From assembly GCA_934294965.1 (NCBI GenBank), contig CAKRAM010000100.1, forward strand, positions 1 through 58,425: DNA of 58,425 nt. Direction: 5' to 3'. Shown here one piece after another: positions 26,944 through 36,133 of the stretch. Source of the DNA: an uncultured Clostridia bacterium (lineage in GTDB: Bacteria; Bacillota; Clostridia; Christensenellales; CAG-314). The position numbers were made by a program, and so were the translations under genes. How positions within the stretch are numbered: the first letter of the stretch is position 1; the number at the start of each line of letters is the position of its first letter. Below the pieces are notes generated by a model that saw nothing but the letters and a program-made list of their open reading frames with translations, was not told where the DNA came from and did not search any database.

Positions 26944-28149
26944 CTACTTTATCATCAATTGGCGATAAATTGCCTTAAACTCCTCTTTGCCCATAATTTT
27001 AGGTACGGGATACAACGGATTGCCTTCCGCCTCCGCATGTCCCACAAGTTCGTCCAAATCCTCTTCCTTAATTTCGGCAAATCCCGTGGGGATGTTCATT
27101 TGCCTGTTCATATCGCGAATCCAGTCGATAAACTTTTCGGCTTTTTGCGCGCGAGTGTCGGCTTTATCGGTTATCTCTATAAGGTCGGCAAGTTCGGCAA
27201 GTTTTTTGTGCGCCTTTTTGCCGTAGGCGGTAAACACGTAAGGCATTATGACCGCATTTGCCAATCCGTGCGCAATGTGATACTTTCCACCTAAACTGTG
27301 TGCGATTGCGTGAACATAGCCCACGTAAGCGCGAGTGAACGCCAAACCCGCCAAATAGGAGGCGTGCTGCATGTTTTCGCGAGCCGGTACGTCGTCGCCG
27401 TGCAAATATGCCTGCAAAAGGTTTTCCTTTATAAGAAGCACCGCTTGGCGAGCTTGCTTTTTGGTTTTGCGCGTGTTTGCCCTGCCTATGTACGCTTCTA
27501 CCGCGTGGCACAGCGCGTCCATACCCGTTGTGGAAGTAATGTGAGGGGGCAATTTTAGCGTGAGAAGCGGATCCAGCACTGCGGCATAAGGGATAAGCAC
27601 AACGTCGTTTATCGCGTACTTGAAGTTTTCCTTTTCGTCGGTTATTACCGCGGCGATTGTGGTTTCGCTGCCAGTGCCGCTTGTTGTGGGAACGGCGTAT
27701 ACCTTGGGCAGTTTTTGGCCGACGTTAAGCACTCCACCCATTTGGCGCAAAGTCTTTTTGGGGCATGCGATACGCGCGCCGACGCCCTTTGCGCAATCCA
27801 TAGGAGAGCCGCCGCCGACGGCGATAATCGCCTGACAGCCGTTTTGACGGTACAATTGTTCGGCTTCGGCTACGTTTGCCGTCGTGGGATTGGGAACGAC
27901 TTTATCGTAAATGCAAAAGTTTACGCCCTGCCTGTTAAGCGCTTCTGTAAGCGGATATAGCATACCGAGCTTCATAAGTCCTTGGTCGGTGACGATAAGC
28001 ACGCTGCTTATGCCGTCGGCTTTAATTGTTGCAGGAAGTTCGGCAAAAGAGCCTTGCCCCGTGATGAGTTTCGGCTCACGCCAAGGTAAAAAGAATTCCG
28101 CCAAATACAGCACTGCTTGATACGTTCTGCATATTAACGCGTTTTTCAC
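26944..28149 (-). CDS. Iron-containing (type III) alcohol dehydrogenase
   Basis: This is an NAD(P)-dependent oxidoreductase of the iron-activated family (alcohol, butanol or lactaldehyde/propanediol type). The 401-residue product has the nucleotide-binding IIAVGGGSPMDCAKG, then PTTSGTGSE. Metal ligands lie in MDALCHAVEAY, VHAIAHSLGGKYHIAHGLANAV and neighbouring residues. The start is GTG at 28149, supported by GGAGG seven nt upstream; no ATG is suitably placed. It is the last gene of a likely trkA-trkH-sel1-adh transcript. The substrate is not predictable. Confidence 0.93.
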   Translation of the reverse strand: MKNALICRTYQAVLYLAEFFLPWREPKLITGQGSFAELPATIKADGISSVLIVTDQGLMKLGMLYPLTEALNRQGVNFCIYDKVVPNPTTANVAEAEQLYRQNGCQAIIAVGGGSPMDCAKGVGARIACPKKTLRQMGGVLNVGQKLPKVYAVPTTSGTGSETTIAAVITDEKENFKYAINDVVLIPYAAVLDPLLTLKLPPHITSTTGMDALCHAVEAYIGRANTRKTKKQARQAVLLIKENLLQAYLHGDDVPARENMQHASYLAGLAFTRAYVGYVHAIAHSLGGKYHIAHGLANAVIMPYVFTAYGKKAHKKLAELADLIEITDKADTRAQKAEKFIDWIRDMNRQMNIPTGFAEIKEEDLDELVGHAEAEGNPLYPVPKIMGKEEFKAIYRQLMIK

Positions 28150-28195
28150 TACTTTTCCTCCGGTAATTCTACGGTTCGGGACAATTTGCCGCAAA

Positions 28196-28408
28196 TCAGT
28201 CGGCTTTGCCGTTTACGTTTTCGTCCAACCACTTTTGCGCAGGCTTGTAGCCAAGTTCGGCGGCAATGCCGATCCAATCGGCGGCTTTATCGTTGCTTTT
28301 TTCCACTTGTTTACCCAAAGAGTACCAAATGCCCAAGCGATACATTGCCGACGGCTTTAACATTTTTGCCTGTTTTTGCAAAGTGCGAAGTTTTTTGGAT
28401 TTAGACAT
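28196..28408 (-). CDS. Small Sel1-repeat protein
   Basis: This 70-residue protein is basic at the N-terminus (MSKSKKLRTLQKQAKML) and then consists of essentially one Sel1-type helical repeat, AMYRLGIWYSLG...AADWIGIAAELGYKPAQKWL. Sel1 repeats mediate protein-protein contacts; a single repeat is unusually short. The ATG follows GGAGG. It starts 21 nt after the trkH stop and lies 46 nt before the alcohol dehydrogenase start, so it is cotranscribed with them. Function unknown. Confidence 0.8.
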   Translation of the reverse strand: MSKSKKLRTLQKQAKMLKPSAMYRLGIWYSLGKQVEKSNDKAADWIGIAAELGYKPAQKWLDENVNGKAD

Positions 28409-28429
28409 ATCATAGCCTCCGTTATATTG

Positions 28430-29929
28430 CTATTTCTTTATCCAAGTGCCGGGGGATACCGCCAAAATCAGCGGATACAACTCCAACCTGCCCATAAGCA
28501 TCACTATGGACAAAATCAGTTTGGAAAACCAATTGTACATTCCGCAGCCTGCGGCAGGCATGCCGTAAGCCGGTCCGATGTTATTCAGACACGATGCCGC
28601 CAAAGACAGGTTTGCTTCCAATTGGCTTACGCCGTCCACGCTGCCGACGGAATTGCATCCGTCCAAGCAAAGAAGCAAGGTTGCTGCGGCAAGCACCCAA
28701 AAGTACAAAGCCAAGTAGCCCGTTGCGCCGTGAAGGACCTCGTCCGTGAGCGTTTTACCTTCAAATTTTACAACGTTTGCGTTACGCGGATGCAAAATGC
28801 GTTTGAGATCGCGCCTTGCCGAGCAACAAATGATTGCCACACGCGAGACTTTAAGTCCGCCTGCCGTACTGCCGGCACAGCCGCCCACAAACATAAGCAA
28901 AAACAGTATTGTTCGGGATAACGCAGGCCAAACGTTGATTGTTCCCGACGCCGGGATAGTGCTGTAACCCGTTGTGGAAACGAAGGACGCCGTTTGAAAA
29001 GCCGCGTGCCGTATACTTTCCGAAACGGTCATCGTGTAGGAAAACCGTTGATACAAATCGACGGAAATTCCCGCGCAGGAAACAAGCACTATACACACGA
29101 AAATCCACAATTCCTGCGAGGAAAACGCCGCTTTCAGTTTGCGCATGATGATTAGGAAGTACACGTTGAAGTTTACGGCAAACAAAAGCATAAACACAGT
29201 GATTACCCACTGACAAAACGAATTGTAACTTGCAATGCTGTCCGCACGAACGCCGAAACCGCCGGTACCTGCCGTGCCCAGAGAAATTACCACACTGTCG
29301 AACAGAGGCATTCCGCCCGTCAAAAGCAAAATTGCCTGCAAAACGGTCATCACTATGTAGATGATATACAAAATTTTTGCGGTATCGCGCGCCTTTGGAA
29401 CGATTTTATCCACCGACGGACCGGGCATTTCCGCACGCAAAACGTGCATACTGCGATCGGTTGCGACAGGCGTTACGGCAAGCACAAACACAATTATGCC
29501 CATGCCTCCTATCCAGTGAGTAAAACTACGCCAAAACAGCAAACTTTTGCCACTTGCGTACAACGCCTCTATGCGCGAACCGCTCAAAACGGTTGCTCCG
29601 GTTGTGGAAAAACCGCTGGACATTTCGAAAAACGCATCGATAAAACTCATTTCACCGCTCAAAACAAAGGGCAACGCGCCGATTGCCGCCGCATAGAGCC
29701 AAGCAAAAGCCACGATGATGAAGCCCTCTTTGGCAAAAATAACGCCCGTACGCGGCTTACATGCAAATATCAGCGGCGCGCTTACGGCAAGCGCAACGGC
29801 GATAGCGACTAAAAACGTCCACCAAGAGGATTCTCCCAAACAAAGGGCAAGCGTTGCGGGCACAACCATCATTGCGGCAACGACCGCGGAAACCTTGCCT
29901 AGGGAGTTTAGTATCATTCGGTAATTCAT
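28430..29929 (-). CDS. trkH: Potassium uptake channel subunit TrkH/KtrB
   Basis: This is the membrane pore subunit of a Trk/Ktr potassium uptake system. The 499-residue protein has four M1-P-M2-like units. Pore-loop segments are STTGATVLSG, GTAGTGGFG, STTGYSTI and GSTAGGLKVSR. These Gly-centred filters are typical of TrkH rather than of a dead homolog. Translation starts at 29929 after GAGGT, only 2 nt beyond the trkA stop, so the pair is tightly coupled. Confidence 0.95.
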   Translation of the reverse strand: MNYRMILNSLGKVSAVVAAMMVVPATLALCLGESSWWTFLVAIAVALAVSAPLIFACKPRTGVIFAKEGFIIVAFAWLYAAAIGALPFVLSGEMSFIDAFFEMSSGFSTTGATVLSGSRIEALYASGKSLLFWRSFTHWIGGMGIIVFVLAVTPVATDRSMHVLRAEMPGPSVDKIVPKARDTAKILYIIYIVMTVLQAILLLTGGMPLFDSVVISLGTAGTGGFGVRADSIASYNSFCQWVITVFMLLFAVNFNVYFLIIMRKLKAAFSSQELWIFVCIVLVSCAGISVDLYQRFSYTMTVSESIRHAAFQTASFVSTTGYSTIPASGTINVWPALSRTILFLLMFVGGCAGSTAGGLKVSRVAIICCSARRDLKRILHPRNANVVKFEGKTLTDEVLHGATGYLALYFWVLAAATLLLCLDGCNSVGSVDGVSQLEANLSLAASCLNNIGPAYGMPAAGCGMYNWFSKLILSIVMLMGRLELYPLILAVSPGTWIKK

Positions 29930-29931
29930 TG

Positions 29932-31290
29932 TTACCTCAATATTTCCGAAAGGTCGAACAGCCTTGAGCCGACGGCAACTACGATAACTTTGTCGCCTGT
30001 CATAATCACGTCCGAGCCGGAAGGAATGATTGTTTCGTTGCCGCGAATAATGCCGGCAATAATGTAGTTGGGTTTAAGTTTTAGGTTCTTTAACGGCACG
30101 TCGGACAGAGCGCAATCGGCAAGCACCGAAAACTCCAACGCTTCGGCTTTGTCGTCGGCAAGCGCGTAGCGAGTTTCCACCTTGTTGCCCAGCGAACTAC
30201 GCAGCGCGCGGGCGTATCGGGTGATTACGTCGGCAACTATTTTTTGCGACGTGACGATGCAATCCAGCCCCAGTTTGCCTGCAAGAGTTGCCAATTCCGT
30301 GTGGCTGACTTTGGAAATAACCTGCGGAACGTGTTCGTTCATCGCATAGAATGACATCAAAATGTTATCCTCGTCCTTGCCGGTCAACGCAACGAAAGCC
30401 GCGGTGGACTTTATGCCCTCTTCCAAAAGTAAGTCGAGATTGGTGCCGTCGCCGCAAATCATGGTTGCATGAGGAAGTTTTTCGGCAACTTCGGTGCAGC
30501 GATGTTCGTCCATTTCGATAATCTTTACCGAAAAGTTGTTGGCAAGCAACATTTTTGCCAAGTAGTATGCGGTGTTGCTTGCTCCCAAAAGGATGACGTC
30601 CTTTGCCTGCCTTTGCACGACCTGCATCGCCTTCAAAAACTTGTGCGCTTCCGATACGCGCACCATAAAGGCAATTTTGTCGCCGCCGCGAAGTTTGTAA
30701 GAACCGGTAGGCACGCAAACCTCGTCGCCGCGCTGCACAACGCAAGCCAAAAACGGCACGGACGATTTGCTACGAATATCCGCAAGCGTTGCGCCGTCCA
30801 AGGGGGATTTGTCCTTGATGATGAACTCCATAATTTGAAGTCGCTTGCCGGCAAACGTTTCCACTCCTATGGTGGAAGGCATTTTGAGCAAATTGAACAA
30901 CGCTTCCGCCGTCATCGACTCCGGGTTGAGCGCCATGGACAAATCCAATTCCTTTATCAGGTAGTCCAAGCCGCTGTCGTTGTAGTCCGACTGGCGTATC
31001 CGCGCAACGGTGTATCTTGCGCCCATCTTTTTGGCAACAAAGCAGGACAGCATGTTGATTTCGTCCGACTCGGTGACGGCAACGAACAAATCGGCATCGG
31101 GAGCGCCTGCGCTAAGCAGCATTTCCCTGCTGGTTGCACTGCCGCAAACAGCCATCACGTCGTAGGACGTGGCGACCGATTCCACCACCTGCATGTCCAA
31201 ATCCATAGCGGTTACGTCGTGTCCTTCCTCGGTTAAACTGTCGATGATTGCTTTGCCTATTTTGCCGCATCCGACAACGATAACTTTCAT
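29932..31290 (-). CDS. trkA: Trk system potassium uptake regulator TrkA
   Basis: TrkA is the cytoplasmic nucleotide-binding gating ring of the Trk potassium channel. The 452-residue product has two RCK units. The first starts VIVVGCGKIGKAI with a following acidic residue for NAD binding; the second begins near 225 with VILLGASNTAYYLAKML. Each is followed by a TrkA-C domain. The GASNTA variant lacks the usual GxGxxG, as is common in second halves. The ATG at 31290 follows AGGAG. It is the first gene of the trkA-trkH-sel1-adh run. Confidence 0.95.
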   Translation of the reverse strand: MKVIVVGCGKIGKAIIDSLTEEGHDVTAMDLDMQVVESVATSYDVMAVCGSATSREMLLSAGAPDADLFVAVTESDEINMLSCFVAKKMGARYTVARIRQSDYNDSGLDYLIKELDLSMALNPESMTAEALFNLLKMPSTIGVETFAGKRLQIMEFIIKDKSPLDGATLADIRSKSSVPFLACVVQRGDEVCVPTGSYKLRGGDKIAFMVRVSEAHKFLKAMQVVQRQAKDVILLGASNTAYYLAKMLLANNFSVKIIEMDEHRCTEVAEKLPHATMICGDGTNLDLLLEEGIKSTAAFVALTGKDEDNILMSFYAMNEHVPQVISKVSHTELATLAGKLGLDCIVTSQKIVADVITRYARALRSSLGNKVETRYALADDKAEALEFSVLADCALSDVPLKNLKLKPNYIIAGIIRGNETIIPSGSDVIMTGDKVIVVAVGSRLFDLSEILR

Positions 31291-31687
31291 AAATACTCCT
31301 ATATGCCTGTGTATCGACAACTATAACGCAGTTTGCACGATTATGACAAACCGCCTTTTGAGCAATTATACCACAATATTCGGCTTGTGCCAACATAAAT
31401 GACAGTTTTGATACAATTAGAAACAAATCGACGGCTTTCGACGGCGCCACGCGCACTTGTTATTTGCGTTTTAGTGCGCACATATAGGGGCTTATTGCAC
31501 AAGGCGACCAAAAAAAAACCGAAGGCGCAAACGAACAATGTTTGCGCCTTAAATGTAAATTGCATTGGTTGAATTGAGGAATTAGTTCGCAAATAAGCCG
31601 CAACGACAAACAAAACTTGCCGTTTAGTTCGCATATATGGGGACTAATTGAATATTTTGCCGATACGTAAAGGCAAAACGGCGCTTA
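31291..31687. other. Intergenic region between PPTase and trkA
   Basis: No gene is seen. It holds the PPTase terminator (31513-31550) and a loose pair of similar blocks, GCGCACATATAGGGGCTTATTG at about 31475 and TTCGCATATATGGGGACTAATTG at about 31627, which may be remnants of a repeat. Confidence 0.4.
31513..31550 (-). terminator. Terminator after the phosphopantetheinyl transferase gene
   Basis: On the minus strand AAGGCGCAAAC-ATTGTTC-GTTTGCGCCTT is followed by CGG and eight or more T. It is about 140 nt beyond the stop at 31688. Confidence 0.85.
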
Positions 31688-32344
31688 CTAGTGCTTGAAA
31701 ACATCCACCTTTGTTGCCGAAACGGAACGCTCCAAGTAGTTGCCGTTACTGTCCGAGTGAACAAAAAACAAATCGATGGGACTTGGCGTAGCAACCGAAA
31801 CGACAAGGCTATCGATTTTGTAAACGCTGACGTCTGCACCATTAACAGGCAGTTTTGACGGAATAAACGCACACGTACCATCACTAATTTGCTTAAACGC
31901 CGCTTCCTTTGCCGTCCAAAGCGCGGCAATGTTGCCCTCGCTAGGGAAAACATCCCGTTCCTCCGAGCAGGCAATCCGCTCCAGCAACTTGGGCGTAAAT
32001 CTCGGCGAAACGCACTCCACGTCCACACCTACGGGCAATGCCGACAGGCCAACCGCAACGTAGCCGTTTGTGTGAGAGAGCGAAAAATTGCACTCGGCGC
32101 ACGTCCATTTTTGCCCGGTTACGCTAAAAATAATTTGCTCGGCAGGCACTCCTACGTACTTTTGCAAAGCATAGCACAAAAGCCGCCATGCGTGATACTT
32201 TTGCGCTTTTACGTCGGCGTTGGAAACGTTTGCAACTTGCTTTTGTCGCTCGTCGGGAAACAGCGGCAAAAACACGTCGGTTTGTGGCGGAATTTGCATA
32301 ACGTATACCACCGTATGCGTTTTTTTTGTCAGTAATTCTTCCAT
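31688..32344 (-). CDS. 4'-phosphopantetheinyl transferase (Sfp/AcpT type)
   Basis: This enzyme transfers 4'-phosphopantetheine from coenzyme A to carrier proteins of fatty-acid, polyketide or nonribosomal peptide synthesis. The 218-residue protein shows the family signatures: FSLSHTNGYVAVGLS, then VGVDVECVS with the Mg-binding Asp and Glu, then WTAKEAAFK. It is nearer the Sfp type than the short AcpS type. The ATG at 32344 follows GGGAGG. No synthase or carrier gene is adjacent, so it may serve acyl carrier protein in trans. Confidence 0.93.
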   Translation of the reverse strand: MEELLTKKTHTVVYVMQIPPQTDVFLPLFPDERQKQVANVSNADVKAQKYHAWRLLCYALQKYVGVPAEQIIFSVTGQKWTCAECNFSLSHTNGYVAVGLSALPVGVDVECVSPRFTPKLLERIACSEERDVFPSEGNIAALWTAKEAAFKQISDGTCAFIPSKLPVNGADVSVYKIDSLVVSVATPSPIDLFFVHSDSNGNYLERSVSATKVDVFKH

Positions 32345-32504
32345 ACGCCTCCCAAAATTGCCCCACTTGCCGCATTGCAAACACGGCTTTTTACCACATT
32401 GTAGCACAACTTGACCTTGCCCGCAAGAATTTGTCCTTAGGTATAAAATCGACTCCTAAATACGTTCCATTTTTCCCAACTGCCACAAAACTGCCGAGGC
32501 AACG

Positions 32505-33503
32505 CTACTTTGTCCAAGCGGAGAAGGCTTGTGCGCACATTGCTTCAATGTACTCACGTTTTGCCAAATCATTCTTCCACTGCTCGGGAATGGCGTCGTA
32601 GCCGTACAAAGCGCCTGCCAAGCCGCCAACGACCGCCGCCGTTGTGTCGGTGTCCCTGCCAAGGTTTACCGATTTTAGCACGCATTCCTCGTAACTGTTG
32701 GTGGTCATAAGGCACCACACCGCCGCATCCAGAGTGTCTGCAACGTAGCCGCCGCTTTGAACCATATCTTCGCAGGCAGGCACGTACTCCGCCTTGGGCG
32801 CTTGCGACGAGCCGAACGTTACCGACTGCAGCGTTAAGCAATTGCGAATGGCGTCCGAGGCAAAATCCGGCCCGTATTTTTGCTTTACAAAGTAGTCACT
32901 GGCGGCAAACAAAATTCCGTCCACAACCGACTGTTTGCAGGGCTCACAAAGCAGCGACCACAATATGTACGAATAGATCCCGCAGGCGATTTTGGAACGC
33001 GCGTGCGCGTGAGTAAGTGCGGATGTGTTGTGGATTATCCGCGTTGCATTGGTGATTTCCATGCCGCTTTGGTACAAATACAAACTCATTGGATGAATAC
33101 GCATAAGCGAGCCGTTTCCGTTAGCGTCGACGTCGGCTATGCCGCATTTTAGCGCAGGCTTGCCCGAGCGGTAGTTTTTTATTGCCTCGCAACAGGTTGT
33201 GCCGGCATCGAACACCTCGCCCGTGGCCGTGTACTTTGCCCCGAACAGCCATTGCACAAAGTTGTTCATAATGTCGTCGTAGTCTACCGTGTTTTTTGTT
33301 AAACTGTCCAGCGTGCAAAGCGACATGCTTGTGTCGTCCGACCAACATCCGAGCGGCACTTGTGCGTAAGTTCCGCGCCCCATCATGTACGTTACCGGTT
33401 GCGTGCGCAAATATTCGCGAGGAGTAAACTCCATGGGAACGCCCATCGCGTCGCCAACCGCATGCCCTATCATAACCGATTTTATTTGTTCCAGCGTAAT
33501 CAT
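32505..33503 (-). CDS. ADP-ribosylglycohydrolase (DraG/ARH family)
   Basis: DraG-like enzymes remove ADP-ribose from proteins or nucleic acids. The 332-residue, all-helical protein has the binuclear Mg signatures in order: GDAMGVPMEF, WSDDTSMSL, DANGNGSLMR and NLGRDTDTTAAVVGGLAGALYG. These include the metal-binding Asp residues. It is complete and likely active. No ADP-ribosyltransferase or nitrogenase gene is nearby, so its target is unknown. The ATG at 33503 follows GTAGGAGG. A promoter-sized gap separates it from the tRNA cluster. Confidence 0.94.
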   Translation of the reverse strand: MITLEQIKSVMIGHAVGDAMGVPMEFTPREYLRTQPVTYMMGRGTYAQVPLGCWSDDTSMSLCTLDSLTKNTVDYDDIMNNFVQWLFGAKYTATGEVFDAGTTCCEAIKNYRSGKPALKCGIADVDANGNGSLMRIHPMSLYLYQSGMEITNATRIIHNTSALTHAHARSKIACGIYSYILWSLLCEPCKQSVVDGILFAASDYFVKQKYGPDFASDAIRNCLTLQSVTFGSSQAPKAEYVPACEDMVQSGGYVADTLDAAVWCLMTTNSYEECVLKSVNLGRDTDTTAAVVGGLAGALYGYDAIPEQWKNDLAKREYIEAMCAQAFSAWTK

Positions 33504-33660
33504 CCAAACACCTCCTACCGCAGTTTTTGTTCTTCAAAGCCGCTATATTATACCACGGTTTTGCAAAATGTCAAGATGCCGAACAAGCCACCCTATTCTG
33601 GGCAAAAACATAGTTCAAATTCTCCTGCGATTATGCGCTACTATTATCCGCAATTTATTG

Positions 33661-33808
33661 CGGTGTATCATCAAAACGAAGCGTTGCACATCATCCATTT
33701 CGAAGAAATTGCATATCATCAAACCACACCAGATTGCTATATGCACGGTTGCGCCGTGATGATATACTCGCCTATGGCGAGATGATATGCCAAACCTGCG
33801 GTTTGGAT
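33661..33808. repeat. Array of small hairpins separated by TATCATC/GATGATAT
   Basis: Five short hairpins follow one another: AACG-AAG-CGTT, ATTTC-GAA-GAAAT, CACGG-TTGCG-CCGTG, CTCGCC-TAT-GGCGAG and CCAAACC-TGC-GGTTTGG. The first two are separated by ATCATC, the last three by GATGATAT, so the array flips orientation midway. Comparable arrays are, to my recollection, scattered in Clostridia genomes. It lies beyond the terminator of the tRNA operon, and nothing else is seen in 33504-33810. Confidence 0.75.
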
Positions 33809-33810
33809 AA

Positions 33811-33846
33811 AAAAAAAATACTGCAAAACGATTGTTTTGCAGTATT
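33811..33846 (-). terminator. Terminator of the tRNA operon
   Basis: On the minus strand AATACTGCAAAAC-AATC-GTTTTGCAGTATT is followed by a run of nine T, just after the tRNA-Val 3' end. Confidence 0.9.
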
Positions 33847-33850
33847 ATTT

Positions 33851-33926
33851 TGGTGGGGAGTACAGGGCTCGAACCTGTGACCCCCTGCTTGTAAGGCAGA
33901 TGCTCTCCCAGCTGAGCTAACTCCCC
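33851..33926 (-). tRNA. tRNA-Val (UAC)
   Basis: The minus strand reads GGGGAGT...ACTCCCCA with a complete cloverleaf. The anticodon loop CTTACAA gives anticodon TAC, the T-loop is GGTTCGAGC, and the 3' CCA is encoded. It is last in a three-tRNA operon (Met-Glu-Val). Confidence 0.97.
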
Positions 33927-33928
33927 AT

Positions 33929-34003
33929 TGGTGACTCCTACGAGAATCGAACTCGTGTTACCGCCGTGAAAGGGCGATGTCTTGACCGCTTGACCAAGGA
34001 GCC
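33929..34003 (-). tRNA. tRNA-Glu (UUC)
   Basis: The minus strand begins GGCTCCTTGGTCAAGCGG and has anticodon loop CTTTCAC (anticodon TTC), a T-loop GTTCGATTC and an encoded CCA. The acceptor stem GGCTCCT pairs with AGGAGTC. It is separated from tRNA-Val by only 2 nt. Confidence 0.97.
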
Positions 34004-34009
34004 GTTTAC

Positions 34010-34086
34010 TGGTAGCGGCGGTCGGATTCGAACCAACGACCTGCCGGGTATGAACCGGCCGCTATAACCATCTAAGCTACGCCGCC
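34010..34086 (-). tRNA. tRNA-Met (CAU), elongator type
   Basis: The minus strand begins GGCGGCGTAGCTTAG and has anticodon loop TTCATAC (CAT) and an encoded CCA. The anticodon stem GCCGG/CCGGC lacks the GGG/CCC run of initiator tRNA, so it is elongator Met. A lysidine-modified tRNA-Ile2 is the less likely alternative. Confidence 0.9.
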
Positions 34087-34144
34087 ATATTGCTTTCCCA
34101 CACAAGTCAAGGTTTTCCCTAGTGCCACTGTCAAAAGCTTAATT

Positions 34145-34173
34145 ATTGTACCAAATAAAAAGATTGTTGTCAA
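34145..34173 (-). promoter_or_regulatory. Promoter of the tRNA operon
   Basis: Minus-strand TTGACA (34173-34168), exactly 17 nt, TACAAT (34150-34145). It is near-consensus and about 60 nt upstream of the tRNA-Met 5' end. Confidence 0.85.
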
Positions 34174-34522
34174 CGCTTTTTTTGCAATTTTGCAAAATTT
34201 GTTTCAATTGTGCCACCGCTGTCTACCGCAGTGAAACTTGCGCTTATACGCGCCGCAAAGATGTGACAATTGCAACAATATCGATTACTATTTAGTAATT
34301 GCAGCCACCCGTGCAATCGTCAATCGGGTTGACCTACAGCGGCGACACGAAATGTTTTAAGGCTGTTTCTACTGCCTAGACAGCGAGCGACGAGAACGAC
34401 GTACTGCGCGCGCTTGGGTGCGGTTACAACCACGGCGAGTTCAAATGAAAACTGCCTAAGTAATAGACATGTGAACTTCCGTGCTTTATGCGACCGAAAA
34501 CAAAAATGCCAATACGCACTAC
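34174..34522. other. Intergenic region upstream of the tRNA promoter
   Basis: About 350 bases between the tRNA promoter and the end of the FAD oxidoreductase gene. I see no gene, no clear terminator and no repeat. 34300-34480 is GC-richer than the surroundings, without a coding signature. Confidence 0.4.
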
Positions 34523-35992
34523 TTATTTGGAGTGAATAATATGCCAAGCAGCAAATTTGCCCATGGATGCGGCCGTCGGCAAACCGCCGGCACTCATAAG
34601 CCACTGGTTTGCCATATACACGTTTTTCAGTCCCTTGATTTTGTCGGAAATCATTCCGCGGGTTGCCTTTGTGGTTTCCATAAAACTCATAAACGCGCCC
34701 TTGTACGCATGGCTGCGGCGAGCATACGTTGCAGGCGTCCACACGTCCAACACGCTGATTTTGCCCTGCAAATTGGGATAACGCTCGACAACTTTTTGCA
34801 TGGCTACCTGCGCCGTTTGCGCCTTAACACGCTTATATTCGGCGTCGTTCTTGCGCAAATTTATCCAATAATCGAAGTCCTCCTCGGTTTGGATGATATT
34901 GGACTGCAACACGCATTTGCCCTGCGGTGCAAAGGACGGATCGTAGTCGTAGGACTGCAGCGGCAAGGACGTTATCTTGCGCGTGCCGACGGTGAAGGGC
35001 GAACAGTCTATGGAGCGAGTTCCTTCAAGTTCGCCAAAAACGCCGTCCACGGCATACGCAACGTGAAAACCGCTGTTGACTGGAAATCCTTTGGGATTTT
35101 TGTACAATTTTGCAAGCGATTTGGGCATATATTTTTGGGGCAAAAGGTTGCCAAATGTGAAACTTGGATCGCACGCACAAACGACGACGTCGGCGGCGAC
35201 AAATTCTCCGCTATCAGTCAAAACTCCTTTGGCAAGCGACTTATCCAGCACCACCACCTTAACAGGGGTGTTCAAGCGCAAATTGCCGCCATATTTTACA
35301 AACGTATCGGCTATGCGCCGTGCCATTGCCAGCGAGCCGCCCAGAGGAATATCGCCGTTTCCTGCCGTAACCGTGGCGTAGGAAACCAAAAACGCACTGA
35401 CCAAATAGCCGTCAGGAAGATAGTGAGTGAACACTTTGCCTATAAGCGGATGCTTGAAACGCGCTGCCAAATCGGTGACGTTCATTTTGCGATATCTGCC
35501 CAGCGCTTTGGCCGTGGGCGAAAGCGATTTTAGCACCGACATCATTTCCCTTAGGCTCATGGCGTCGATAGGTTTAACGGGGACATCCATTGTTTCAGCC
35601 AAAGCAACGCTATCGATAAACTTGTTGATTTCCGCCTCGTCCTCAGGAGAAAGCGCAATCATGTCCCTGCGAGTGCGCTCCTTATCCCGCCACAAGGTGA
35701 TCGTTTGTCCGTCCTGCTCCACGCTGCAAAACATTTCCTTGCGGTACATCGGGATGTCGTCGCCGAGCGCGCCGATTTGCCGCCAAAGTTCGTTCATCGC
35801 AGTGCCGTCTTTTGTACCCGTGAGCCAATGTATGCAATTGTCGATTACGTAGCCGTTGCGCGTCCAACTGCTGCACATGCCGCCTACAACCGAGTTATTT
35901 TCCAATATAGTTACGTCGAAACCTGCTTTTGCAAGCAAGGTCGCAGCCGTTAGTCCGGCTATCCCCGCACCGATTACGACAACTTTTTTCAT
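34523..35992 (-). CDS. CrtI/phytoene-desaturase-like FAD-dependent oxidoreductase
   Basis: The 489-residue flavoprotein begins with the dinucleotide-binding motif VVVIGAGIAGLTAATLLAKAG followed by an acidic Glu (TILE). It ends with the C-terminal FAD block QWLMSAGGLPTAASMGK. The overall plan is that of NAD(P)/FAD desaturases and isomerases of carotenoid or retinol-saturase type. No carotenoid genes are nearby, so the substrate is unknown; retinol saturase-like and prolycopene isomerase-like homologs are common in gut Firmicutes. The ATG at 35992 follows AAGGGG. It appears monocistronic. Confidence 0.87.
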   Translation of the reverse strand: MKKVVVIGAGIAGLTAATLLAKAGFDVTILENNSVVGGMCSSWTRNGYVIDNCIHWLTGTKDGTAMNELWRQIGALGDDIPMYRKEMFCSVEQDGQTITLWRDKERTRRDMIALSPEDEAEINKFIDSVALAETMDVPVKPIDAMSLREMMSVLKSLSPTAKALGRYRKMNVTDLAARFKHPLIGKVFTHYLPDGYLVSAFLVSYATVTAGNGDIPLGGSLAMARRIADTFVKYGGNLRLNTPVKVVVLDKSLAKGVLTDSGEFVAADVVVCACDPSFTFGNLLPQKYMPKSLAKLYKNPKGFPVNSGFHVAYAVDGVFGELEGTRSIDCSPFTVGTRKITSLPLQSYDYDPSFAPQGKCVLQSNIIQTEEDFDYWINLRKNDAEYKRVKAQTAQVAMQKVVERYPNLQGKISVLDVWTPATYARRSHAYKGAFMSFMETTKATRGMISDKIKGLKNVYMANQWLMSAGGLPTAASMGKFAAWHIIHSK

Positions 35993-36133
35993 ACACACCC
36001 CTTTTGTTGACTTGTTTTGACAAGTGCCGCGGTGAAATTGCACTCATTGCCAAGCACCGCTAACCTCCACAAACCGCAAAAAACTTATCCACGGCATACT
36101 AGCATATTTTGCCCGCCGTGTCAACAAACAAAA

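Noticed and set aside
26693..26944. 83-codon minus-strand hydrophobic open frame
   Set aside because: It begins inside the alcohol dehydrogenase end, contains the terminator stem, and has no ribosome-binding site or known family.
33661..33808. CRISPR array
   Set aside because: The units are 25-35 nt apart but have different internal hairpins and no constant repeat-spacer pattern, and no cas genes are present.
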